DNA of 64,000 bases from Tautonia plasticadhaerens (GTDB lineage Bacteria; Planctomycetota; Planctomycetia; Isosphaerales; Isosphaeraceae), in assembly GCF_007752535.1 (NCBI RefSeq), contig NZ_CP036426.1, positions 2,170,001-2,234,000 on the forward strand, written 5' to 3'. The notes beneath the pieces were generated by a model. It was not told where the DNA came from, made no database searches, and worked only from the letters and a program-made list of their open reading frames with translations. Below, piece after piece: positions 45,331 through 52,871 of this stretch. Position numbers and translations under genes: made by a program. The first letter of the stretch is position 1; each line of letters begins with the position of its first letter.

Positions 45331-46728
45331 TCAGGGGCGGCGATCGGGCGGCCCAGCCGGGGGCCGGGGGCGGGCCGGGGAGGGGTCGGTGCGCCCGGCG
45401 TCCCGGCGGGAGCCCGGCCCCGCATCGGGACGCAAATCGTTGCGTCGAAACGCATTCCCGAGCCCGTCCCGATCCGGTGCGCCCCTCGAAATGGGTTCGG
45501 TCCGTCGAGGCGCATCCGACGAGGCGGGCCGGGCTTCGGCCGGGGCCTCGGGCTCGGCCTCGGCCTCGGCCGAGTTCGAGGGAGGGGCAACGGCGACCGG
45601 GCCGGCCGAAGGCCCGGTTCGGAGGGGATCCGGCCGGGTTTCGACCTCAGCCGAGGGGATCGGGGAGCCGGGGAGGGAATCTGCCCCGATCGGATCGGGC
45701 GACGGCTCGGAGGCGATCCGCTCGAAGCCGGGGGGGGCCGGGTCGGCGTCGACCTCGCACCACCAGCCGCCCCCCACCGGGGCCCGGGGGATGCTGCAAT
45801 GCCTCGCCTCCTTCGACAACTCCAGCAGCTCCCGGCGCCGGCGGTCCCGCAGGTTCAAAAACAGCCGGACGGCGGCGTTCGCCGCGCGGTCGGCGGCCAC
45901 CTCGTAGCGGTGCATCAGCTGGCCCTCGCCCGACGGGTCGGCCGCCGCGGCCTGCAGCGCGACGGCCCGGCCCTCGGGCCCTTCCACCTCCTCCCACGAC
46001 TCGGCCCGCAGCCCTTCGAGCCGCCGCACCTGCTCGGCCACGAACCGGCTCAGGGAGGCCCGGGCGTGCGCCGGGTCGGTGGGAAAGCCCTCCTCGGCCT
46101 CCAGCCGGGGCAGCGCCGTCACCTGCGTCGGCGACGCGGCGGCGGTGAGGATCCAGAGGCGGCGGACCTCCCGGTCGGCGTCGGGGCCGGGCAGGGAGTC
46201 CGGGAAGCCGAGCAATGCCTGGGCCTTCAGCACCGTCCGCTGGTCCCAGCCCTGGCCCAGCTGCAGCGGGGCGTCCAGGGCCTGCCACCGGCGGATCAGC
46301 CAGTCGCAGCCGAAGGCGGTCCCCTCCAGGTCGAGCACCGTGTTGCTGGGGTCCTTGACGAGGTCCTGGGCCTTGCGGCGGGCCCGGGCCTGGCGCCGCT
46401 TCTCCCAGCCGGCCAGGGCCTTCAGCGCCGCCTCGCGGCGGGTCTGCTCGCGGGCGCGCTCGATCCGCTCCAGCTTCACCGAGCAGGCGGCGGCGCGGCG
46501 GGCGAGGTGGCGCTCGACGACGTTGGCCGGGCCCATCTCGCGGTCCCAGCGGGCGAGCTGGGCGTCGAAGGCGGCGCGGTCCTCCTCGGGGACGACGACC
46601 TGGGCGGCGAGGCCGTGGGCCAGGCCGTTGCGGCGGCTGCGGAGCTTGCCCTCGGCGGTCCTGGGTCCGGTGGAGCGGAGGGCGTTGCGGCGGTTGGCGG
46701 CGAGCTGCTTCTCGGAGGGGGGCGTCAT
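45331..46728 (-). CDS. Planctomycete orphan-family protein with N-terminal ANRRNALRSTGPRT motif
   Basis: It encodes 465 residues from ATG 46728. The N-terminus (about residues 9-40) has the conserved signature ANRRNALRSTGPRTAEGK and RRNGLAHGLAA, seen at the start of many uncharacterised proteins in planctomycetes, acidobacteria and others. That segment is strongly basic and could contact DNA or RNA. The middle (60-300) is alpha-helical with many Arg, Glu and Ala residues, and the last 150 residues are Pro/Ala/Glu low complexity. No enzymatic motif is seen. In-frame codons upstream of 46728 lack similarity and were not included. Confidence 0.75.
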   Translation of the reverse strand: MTPPSEKQLAANRRNALRSTGPRTAEGKLRSRRNGLAHGLAAQVVVPEEDRAAFDAQLARWDREMGPANVVERHLARRAAACSVKLERIERAREQTRREAALKALAGWEKRRQARARRKAQDLVKDPSNTVLDLEGTAFGCDWLIRRWQALDAPLQLGQGWDQRTVLKAQALLGFPDSLPGPDADREVRRLWILTAAASPTQVTALPRLEAEEGFPTDPAHARASLSRFVAEQVRRLEGLRAESWEEVEGPEGRAVALQAAAADPSGEGQLMHRYEVAADRAANAAVRLFLNLRDRRRRELLELSKEARHCSIPRAPVGGGWWCEVDADPAPPGFERIASEPSPDPIGADSLPGSPIPSAEVETRPDPLRTGPSAGPVAVAPPSNSAEAEAEPEAPAEARPASSDAPRRTEPISRGAPDRDGLGNAFRRNDLRPDAGPGSRRDAGRTDPSPARPRPPAGPPDRRP

Positions 46729-47257
46729 CGGGGGGATCTCAAGGGGTGCCCGGGCCGCGGATCGGCCCGGCCGCGCCGGGGGGACGGCGTCGTCCCGCGC
46801 GATCGGCGTCGGCCGTACACCCTTAAGATCAGGGGATCGGGCCCCGGCAGTCACTTTTTCCGCCGACGGGGCCGAGATTTCCGCCATCGACCCCGGCATG
46901 GACCGGATGCTCGTGATCGCTCCACCCCGAAGAATTCGGGCGGCCCCGATGCGCATTGGACGTTCGGTGGGTGGCCGTGAACATGAGAGGTTCATGCACC
47001 GAAGATCCGGAGGGATCTGTCCCTCTGAAGGTCCGGACCACGGGAATAGGCCCGAAAGAATCCACAACTATCAAACGTACATCGTCTCGATCAACGGGCA
47101 CTGCGGGGACGTGCCTGCGGCGGGTGCAAGCGGGAAGAATCGGGCTCAGCAAACGGACGGGAACCGACGCCGAGATCTGGCCCCTTGAACACGACGAGCC
47201 ACCCGAGTCCAATCTCCGGGAGTGGCGGACATTCAGATTCGATCGAAGGAGGCAGCG
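46729..47257. other. Intergenic region of 529 bp between divergent genes
   Basis: It is visibly less GC-rich than the flanks in its right half (about 47,000-47,160). A minus-strand pair GTGACT (46854-46849), 17 nt, TGATCT (46831-46826) could drive the orphan-family gene. A plus-strand pair drives the PEP-CTERM gene (47185-47213). No gene was recognised in it. Confidence 0.5.
47185..47213 (+). promoter_or_regulatory. Candidate promoter for the PEP-CTERM protein gene
   Basis: TTGAAC (47185-47190), a 17-nt spacer and TCCAAT (47208-47213). The start would fall near 47220, giving a leader of about 38 nt that contains the ribosome-binding site AAGGAGG (47246-47252). Confidence 0.42.
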
Positions 47258-47983
47258 ATGGACATGATGAGATGGTCGGCTCTTGTCCTGCTGGCGGCGA
47301 TCGGCGTCCTGTCCCCATCGGCGGCCTTCGCCGACCCCATCGTCGGCCAGGTCGATGACTTCGAGGACGGGACGACCCAAGGCTGGACAGTGAACTTTGC
47401 GGGGATGGCGCCCCCGCCTGCCGACGCCCTCCCCACCGTCGTCTCGACGGGAGGGCCCGGTGGGGCCGCTGATAGCTTCCTGATGTTGACCTCCCTCGGC
47501 GGCAACGGTCCGGGCAGCCGGCTCTCGGTGGGCAACCTCGATCCCCGTTGGACCGGGGACTACCTCGCCGCGGGCGTGCGCGCCATCACCATGGACGTGA
47601 ACAACTTCGGATCGACGGAGCTGGCCCTGCGGTTGGCCTTCGAAGACCCGACGGCCGGCCCGCCCAGCAACGTCGCCTTCTCGACGGACGCGTTGATCGT
47701 GCCCACCGGCAGCGGGTGGATGACGGTGACGTTCCTCATCGGGCCGGGCGACCTGACCGCCGGGCTCGGGGACGTCGACGCGGCGTTGACGGGTGCGACC
47801 CTCATCCGCCTCTACCACAGCCCCGACCCCAATTTCCCCAATCCGGTGTCCCCGATCCCCGCGGTCGTCGCCCAGTTGGGCATCGACAACATCGCCGTCG
47901 TGCCGGAGCCGGCGTCGCTCGTCCTGACCGTCACCGGCCTCATCGGATTATGCTCGTCGATCCGCCGACGTCGCAGCTCGTAG
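47258..47983 (+). CDS. PEP-CTERM sorting-domain protein
   Basis: It encodes 241 residues. ATG 47258 has AAGGAGG 5 nt upstream. A Sec signal peptide (MRWSALVLLAAIGVLSPSAAFA) is followed by a beta-rich domain that begins VDDFEDGTTQGWTVNF, the opening of many carbohydrate-binding-like jelly rolls. It ends with the sorting signal VPEPASLVLTVTGLIGLC plus SSIRRRRSS: a VPEP motif, a hydrophobic helix and a basic tail. Such proteins are cut by exosortase and attached to the surface or exopolysaccharide. No exosortase gene is in the window. Confidence 0.9.
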   Translation: MDMMRWSALVLLAAIGVLSPSAAFADPIVGQVDDFEDGTTQGWTVNFAGMAPPPADALPTVVSTGGPGGAADSFLMLTSLGGNGPGSRLSVGNLDPRWTGDYLAAGVRAITMDVNNFGSTELALRLAFEDPTAGPPSNVAFSTDALIVPTGSGWMTVTFLIGPGDLTAGLGDVDAALTGATLIRLYHSPDPNFPNPVSPIPAVVAQLGIDNIAVVPEPASLVLTVTGLIGLCSSIRRRRSS

Positions 47984-48665
47984 CGGCCGTGACTCGGGAA
48001 ACGCCCGGGGTCTGCATGGCCTTCAGCCCCGTGGACCCCATGGCCGGGCTTGCTGACATGGCGAGGCGTCCCAGTGCGACGCCCCTCCGGCCGGCGGCTC
48101 ATGGGCTGCTCGGCGCCGCCCTCGGCAGCCGCACGCCCGGTCGCGTCGGCCTCGGAGCCTCCTCGCGACCGGACTCGCCTCGAATCGGCGCCGGGCAGGG
48201 ACCGGCGCGATTGCATTTATGATGACGATTCGCCCCTAAGGATCGGTGCCGGCGGGGTGGCCGGGGTCGTCCTCGACCCCGGTCGACCGGCGTCGCCTGG
48301 GTGACCGGACCGGGGTCGAGGACGACCCCGGCCACCCCGCCGGTGTGACAACCCCATCGTCGCGAGGGATCATGGCCCTGACTCCATCCCCATCGGGGGC
48401 GGGGAACGTACGACGTCGAGCGAAGCGGCGTCGATCGGGAGCAAATCGGAGCCTCACGGGAATTTGCTTGCCTTTAGTTTTCTGCCATGCATTGATATCT
48501 TTCGCCGCGGAATTCTGGCCTGACTTGGCAGGAAGTGTCGAGGCCTGGACCGATTGACGCATCAGGCCCGATTCCTCGCGGTGACCTATGTTTGTGCATC
48601 GATTTCGCTCGGCGGTCTGGTCCGCTTAGCCCGGTCGATAGTCGGTTAGAATCGAGGCGACAATC
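47984..48665. other. Intergenic region of 682 bp with a long palindrome
   Basis: No credible gene. It contains a 9-bp inverted repeat CCGGTCGCG (48137-48145)/CGCGACCGG (48164-48172), the 36-bp inverted repeat at 48249-48343, and an AT-richer stretch from about 48,430. TAGAAT at 48647-48652, with no clear -35, is a candidate -10 for the gene at 48666. Confidence 0.55.
48249..48343. repeat. 95-bp palindromic element with 36-bp perfect arms
   Basis: Arms 48249-48284 and 48308-48343 are exact reverse complements over 36 nt, around a 23-nt centre. The arm starts CCGGCGGGGTGG and ends ACCCCGGTC. No target-site duplication is obvious at the edges and no open frame is carried. It may be a palindromic intergenic repeat, a MITE-like remnant or an unusually long terminator. 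The start of the arm shares GGCGGGGTGGC with sites near 49,791, 52,620 and 56,642. Confidence 0.8.
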
Positions 48666-48992
48666 ATGAGTATGACAGCGACAGGCGAGGCGAAGGCCTT
48701 GGAGGTCGGGCGCCACGCCCCCATCGCGAGCACCGGAATCCGAATCGGCTGGGCCGTCGTCTGCTGCGTGCTGGCCTACCTCCGCCTCTCGGGCGTGATG
48801 GACAACCGTTTCCAGGCGTTCGCCCATCTGGTCGTCGGTGGGCTGCTCGGGGCCTGGGCCCTGGGGATGGTGGTCCAGAAACGACACCACATCCGCGTGG
48901 CCCCCGGCATCTATGGGTGGCTCGCGCTCCTGACCTCGCTCGTCGAGGTCTACGCGTTCATGGCCGGCAAGGGCGAGATCGACGGCGTTTAG
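48666..48992 (+). CDS. Small membrane protein of unknown function
   Basis: It encodes 108 residues. GAGG lies 9 nt before ATG 48666. Three hydrophobic helices are visible (IGWAVVCCVLAYLRL, AFAHLVVGGLLGAWALGMV, GWLALLTSLVEVYAFMAG) with polar ends. The first helix contains two adjacent Cys, and a His-rich segment (KRHHIRVAP) lies between helices two and three. No family was recognised. It stands alone between two long spacers in the accessory region. Confidence 0.65.
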   Translation: MSMTATGEAKALEVGRHAPIASTGIRIGWAVVCCVLAYLRLSGVMDNRFQAFAHLVVGGLLGAWALGMVVQKRHHIRVAPGIYGWLALLTSLVEVYAFMAGKGEIDGV

Positions 48993-49154
48993 GGATGGCA
49001 TTCCCTGCTCGCACCGCAATGCCGCCAACCCTGGCGCCGCGGCGGGCCCGGCTCGCCGCTGTGCATCATGGTCATATCGAGGCCCGACCCGGCGGTCCGG
49101 TCCGCCGGGCCTGGGCGAGAAGCGGTCTCTGAGTTTTCATGACGGAGAGAAAAT

Positions 49155-49700
49155 ATGCCAGGTATCGGCGTGGATGAGAGGCTCCTGAGCGGCGAGAAAC
49201 TCGCCCAGGCGTTGCAGCAGGATTCGTCGTCGGGCCTGTGCACGGTCGTCGGTGCGGCCAAGCGGTCGGACGACGCCTATTCGGGGGAGATCCTCTTCAA
49301 CCAGGACCCGATGGGCGGCTCTTGGACGAAGGTCCCGGTGGAGATGATCGAGTCCGCCGAGATCCTGGGCCGGGTGAGCGTCTCGGGCGAGGTCTGCCAG
49401 TACGTGCGCCTCCACCTGAGGACGCCCGCCGGCCCCGAGGCGGCGGTCCTGTCGCGGATGCTGGGCCAGCGCGGGTTCGCCGCCGCTTCGGGGGGCGGGA
49501 CCACGCCGCTCGAGAACGGCGGCACCCTGCCCCTGCTGCGAGCCGGCGATGGGGTCCTGCCGCTCCGGCTCGTCGACGGGGCCGCGCTGTTCCCCGGGAT
49601 CGATCCCCTCGCCGGGACCGGCTGGGGCAATGGCCTTGTCCCGGTCGGCTGGCGCGTGGGCAACGTCTTCCTCGTGATGGGGTGGCGGGTGGGCAATTGA
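49155..49700 (+). CDS. Orphan protein with duplicated GWRVGN tail
   Basis: It encodes 181 residues. GGAG lies 7 nt before ATG 49155. No signal peptide is seen. The middle (50-110) is alpha/beta with two Cys in total. The last 30 residues contain two copies of GWRVGN, as LVPVGWRVGNVFLV and MGWRVGN at the very C-terminus. The repeated aromatic-basic ending suggests a binding or sorting signal, but none is known for this motif. The Gly/Leu-rich region before it has no domain match by eye. It is flanked by long spacers. Confidence 0.6.
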   Translation: MPGIGVDERLLSGEKLAQALQQDSSSGLCTVVGAAKRSDDAYSGEILFNQDPMGGSWTKVPVEMIESAEILGRVSVSGEVCQYVRLHLRTPAGPEAAVLSRMLGQRGFAAASGGGTTPLENGGTLPLLRAGDGVLPLRLVDGAALFPGIDPLAGTGWGNGLVPVGWRVGNVFLVMGWRVGN

Positions 49701-50274
49701 TCGCGACGCCAGTGCATCCCGCATCCCTCGTGGGCATTCCCGGGCGTCAGTCGAGCCGCCTGACCGCGCTCATGGCCGTATCACACAAGGGCGGCGGGGT
49801 GGCACAAAAATATTAAGAGTCCTCACCCTTGGATTCCACTTGTCCCTCCGGTGCTCCGGGCCGACCCGGCACCGGCGGGGCCGGTGGCACCCGAGATCGG
49901 CCGTCCGCCTGCGCCAGCCGCCGGGAACCGCGACGTCGGGTCGGGCCCCCACCATCCGGGATTCCTCGCGCAGAGCGGCCCGACGCCCCGGAGCGGCTCG
50001 CAACCTGGGGGAGCGATCCGGCATCGGCCTTCCCCCATGTTTCTCCCCGAACCCCATCGAGAATCCCGGGATGTTTTTGGGGCGGGCCGAGGTGTTTGAA
50101 TTCGGTTTCGGGTCCGTCGGGACACGGCCAGTCGTCACGCCGCACGCGGCGCCCCGGGCGCCCGACGATGGGCAGGCGGACCGTGGGCGGGCAACCCATT
50201 CCGGGCCATGATCACGTCAGGCAGCTTGATGTTGTCCGATCGCTCGCATCAAGTCGCACATCTGAGAGCGACCC
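49701..50274. other. Intergenic region of 574 bp holding repeat copy 1
   Basis: It contains the dispersed element at 49791-49890. The rest is GC-rich with no credible gene and no clear promoter; the only low-GC patch is AAAAATATTAA at 49806-49816, inside the repeat. Confidence 0.5.
49791..49890. repeat. Dispersed intergenic element, copy 1
   Basis: It is 100 nt long, from GCGGCGGGGTGGCAC to CCGGTGGCAC. It aligns without gaps to 56642-56741: the first 15 nt are identical and the last 41 nt differ at about 6 positions. The middle is less alike. The right half can fold through CCGGTGC (49848-49854)/GCACCGG (49869-49875). Confidence 0.7.
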
Positions 50275-51264
50275 ATGAAGAGGTGCAGGATGACACGATT
50301 CGTGCTGATCGCCGGCCTGACCCTGGGCTTGACGGCCCCGCAGGCGGGGCATTCGATGGGCCTGGAGGGGGAGGAACCGCTTGAAGTCAAGGTCGGCGAC
50401 TTCGTGCGTAACGGCGGTGCGACCGGGGAGGTGAAAGCCGTCAAGCCGGATGGTTCTGTCGAAGTGTTCGTCATCAGCCCGCAATACGGCACCGCGACAT
50501 GGCGGGTCGGAGAGGTCACCTACGCGTGGATGACTCGCTCCCATCAGCTCGCGACGAAATACCAGGAGGTCCCGCCCGAGCTCGACACGCGTGGGAACGA
50601 TTACAAGATTTCCATCTCCGTCCCCGACGACGCGGGGAAGACCTCCCTGAGCGGCAGGCGCGTCCTCATCATCAGCGCCGACGGCCCCGAGCTCCCGGAA
50701 CTCGACATCCCGATGGGATTCCTCGAATCGAGGGGAGCCGAGGTCGACCTGGCCGGTCAGAGTTGGATCTTCGACGGCGACCCCGAGACCAAGGTGCCCT
50801 ACCGCAACCCTCCCGGGCACATCGTCATCGCACAGTGGCTGGCCGACGACATCTGCGTGAAGGCAGACCTGGCTTTAAGGAATGTCGACGTAGGCAAATA
50901 CGACGCGATTTTCATCCCGGGTGGCGCGTGGAACCCGGACATGCTGCGGACCGACGGCGACGCGCTGAGGGTCGTCCGCGAGGCCCGCGCCCCGGGGAAG
51001 CTGATCGTCAGCCTGTGCCACGGCCCCCAGGTCCTCATCAACGCCGACAGGGACGGCGAGAAGAAGAACGCCGTGTTCCCGGCCTGCACCAAAATCACCG
51101 GGGTGGCCAACATCCGCGTCGACCTGGAGAACGCCGGCTTCACCGTCCTCGACGAGCCGACGGTGTACGATGAGGAGTGCCGGCTCCTCACCGCGCGTGA
51201 CCCCAACGATCTCGGGCCCTTGTGTGAGGAGATGGGGCGTCTGTTGGCCGCGGAGCGGGAGTAG
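50275..51264 (+). CDS. Exported DJ-1/PfpI-family protein with N-terminal SH3-like domain
   Basis: It encodes 329 residues; ATG 50290 is an alternative start with AAGAGG upstream. A signal peptide (FVLIAGLTLGLTAPQAGHS) is followed by a small beta-rich domain at about 35-85 (VKVGDFVRNGGATGEVKAV, GTATWRVGEVTYAW), resembling KOW/SH3-like barrels. Residues 120-325 are a PfpI/DJ-1 domain with VLIISADGPELPELDIP (Glu) and the nucleophile elbow VSLCHGPQVLI, with Cys followed by His. PfpI-family proteins are usually cytosolic deglycases, chaperones or proteases; an exported one with an extra domain is unusual. The function is not predicted beyond a Cys-dependent hydrolase-like fold. Confidence 0.85.
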   Translation: MKRCRMTRFVLIAGLTLGLTAPQAGHSMGLEGEEPLEVKVGDFVRNGGATGEVKAVKPDGSVEVFVISPQYGTATWRVGEVTYAWMTRSHQLATKYQEVPPELDTRGNDYKISISVPDDAGKTSLSGRRVLIISADGPELPELDIPMGFLESRGAEVDLAGQSWIFDGDPETKVPYRNPPGHIVIAQWLADDICVKADLALRNVDVGKYDAIFIPGGAWNPDMLRTDGDALRVVREARAPGKLIVSLCHGPQVLINADRDGEKKNAVFPACTKITGVANIRVDLENAGFTVLDEPTVYDEECRLLTARDPNDLGPLCEEMGRLLAAERE

Positions 51265-51335
51265 GACCGAGGTGTCGTCCGGGGTCCGGGCCGGTCAGGA
51301 CTCGCCGCGGGTGGCCGGGAGACACGTCGACCCGG

Positions 51336-51386
51336 TCACCTTTCGACACCCTTGAACTGGCCCGGGCCGGTGCTGATGATGGTCAT
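51336..51386 (-). pseudogene. Short stretch resembling an IS110-type transposase start (copy A)
   Basis: On the minus strand the sequence reads MTIISTGPGQFKGV and then stops. It matches the stretch at 54415-54465 (TIIGLDPGPFKGV) in sequence and in the DNA around it (CCCTTGAAC then GATGATGGT). IS110 transposases often begin with TIIGLDxGKFK-like strands, so both may be eroded remnants. The fragment is too short to be certain. Confidence 0.25.
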
Positions 51387-51507
51387 GGCCGTGGGGACTC
51401 CTCCGATCGATGGGATCGAAGGATCGCCATCCGTCTCGAGATGACCCCGAGGCGGCCTCTCGGCGTGCATGAATCTCGTGGCGTTCGGGCGATTCTCGGA
51501 GGCGTTT

Positions 51508-52248
51508 ATGAGCGGATCCTTGACGCGACGGTCGGTCTTGCAGTCCGGCGGGCTGGTGGGCCTGGCTGGGGTCGTCCCCGGGCGGGCGGTCGCGGGGGCG
51601 CAGGGCGAAGGGGAATCGTTCCAGAGCCGATTCGGCGAGGTCAGGGTGCTCGGCGCCGGCCTCCTGGAACCCGGCGCGGTCACCGGCAGCGTCTCACCCG
51701 ATGGGCTCGCGACGACGATCCTGTTCGGCGACAGGCTGGACGTCCGCCTCGATGCGGACGTCGAGGCGGGCAGCATCACCAGGGTCGCGGTGCTGGAGAT
51801 CCCCGTGACCATCCCCGACCCGAAGGAGGAGCGCTTCCTCGGGTATCATGCCAGTGTCCCCGGGACGGTGGTCAAGGGCGAAGGGACTCGGGTCGTGCTG
51901 TCCCTCGACCTCGGGGGGAGCCACCACGCCGTCGAGTACCCGTTCGGCGAGGCGTATGAGGGGGGGATCAACCCCGATGACTTCTTCGCCTACGCCCGGA
52001 TCCAGGTGAAGCAAGTGGTCGGGCCCGACGGCGAGCGGGACGTGATCGAGATCCCGACTCCCCCCCATTTCACCGCCATCCTGATGGTGTCCATCCAGCG
52101 CCGGACTCCCGATGAGGTCGCGTCCGTGCTGATCGAGAATCTCGACGTGGAGATCATCCGTCCCCGGAAGGACTCGGGGTCTCCTCAGGATGGCGGGACC
52201 GAGGGACGAGGCCCGGACGGGGAGCCGAAGCCCTACATCAAGAATTAG
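51508..52248 (+). CDS. Tat-exported protein of unknown function
   Basis: It encodes 246 residues. ATG 51508 is chosen over an upstream in-frame ATG because GGAGG lies 5 nt away. The N-terminus MSGSLTRRSVLQSGGLVGLAG has a twin-Arg motif, a hydrophobic stretch and an Ala cleavage site (AVAGA), so the protein is probably exported folded. The mature part is beta-rich with DVRLDADVEAGSITRVAV, LSLDLGGSHHAVEYPFG and a Pro/Asp-rich tail. No metal-binding or catalytic motif was recognised. Confidence 0.75.
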   Translation: MSGSLTRRSVLQSGGLVGLAGVVPGRAVAGAQGEGESFQSRFGEVRVLGAGLLEPGAVTGSVSPDGLATTILFGDRLDVRLDADVEAGSITRVAVLEIPVTIPDPKEERFLGYHASVPGTVVKGEGTRVVLSLDLGGSHHAVEYPFGEAYEGGINPDDFFAYARIQVKQVVGPDGERDVIEIPTPPHFTAILMVSIQRRTPDEVASVLIENLDVEIIRPRKDSGSPQDGGTEGRGPDGEPKPYIKN

Positions 52249-52871
52249 GCATACTCCTGTGCCGGTTCAAGCGCGGTCGGGTGGCACCGCGGGCGAGCCG
52301 TTTCGGGTTGCCGGCGGCGGCTCGCCCGCCCGCGCTCCGGGCCGGTCGAAGATGCCGGAGGGCGATCCGCCGGTGCCCCGGTTCGGGTCGGCACCGGCGG
52401 AGCCGGTGGCGCCCGGAGACGAGGAACTCCAGGCCGAGTCCGCGGCAGGCGCCGGCGGATCGTCGGCGGCCGCCGTGCCGTCGGGAGGCGGCTCGGCGGT
52501 GGGACCGAGGGGACCGGACCGATCTGCGGGCGGCCGATCGGGGGGGAATCGGCCCAGGTCCGGGTCGACCCGGGTCGACCTCCGGCCGGGGCCGGGGCGT
52601 GGCGGCCCGGTTTCGCGGCGGGCGGGGTGGCCGGGGTTCGTGCCGGGCGTGGGGGCGACGGGCATGGGGCGCCAACCGGATCCGGTCGAGCCGCCCGGGT
52701 CCGTCTCGTCGGCCGGCCCCCGCCCGCCCGTCACGCCGAGAATTTGCTTGCACCGTTGCACCTATCACGGGATGATCGGGATGTCTGGCGGCTTGAGGAG
52801 GGCGGGCAGGCGCGTCGGGAGGCGGATCTCCGCCCGCCTGCCGTGGGTGAGGCGCCAGCAGGAATCGTCCC
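52249..52871. other. Intergenic region of 623 bp holding repeat copy 2
   Basis: It carries the partial repeat at 52276-52411. GAATTTGCTTGC (near 52,740) also occurs near 48,461, a shared AT-richer 12-mer that is notable in this composition. A GGCGGGGTGGC core appears near 52,620. No gene was recognised. Confidence 0.5.
52276..52411. repeat. Dispersed intergenic element, copy 2 (partial or expanded)
   Basis: The last 42 nt (52372-52411 plus flanks) align without gaps to the end of copy 1, with about eight differences. A GGGTGGCACC at 52279-52288 may be its left end, which would make this copy longer. It contains a perfect 11-bp inverted repeat CCGCCGGTGCC (52367-52377)/GGCACCGGCGG (52390-52400). 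Confidence 0.55.

Noticed and set aside
47178-47215. Possible third IS110-like stretch (minus strand, IGLGWLVVFKG)
   Set aside because: The match is weaker than the other two and the DNA is better explained as the promoter of the PEP-CTERM gene.
48236-48562. Minus-strand frame of 108 codons across the long palindrome
   Set aside because: It reads through both arms of the inverted repeat and has no signal or domain.
50275-51264. DUF2945-type domain in the PfpI-like protein
   Set aside because: The N-terminal barrel-like segment shares only a few positions with that family, so it is described only as SH3/KOW-like.
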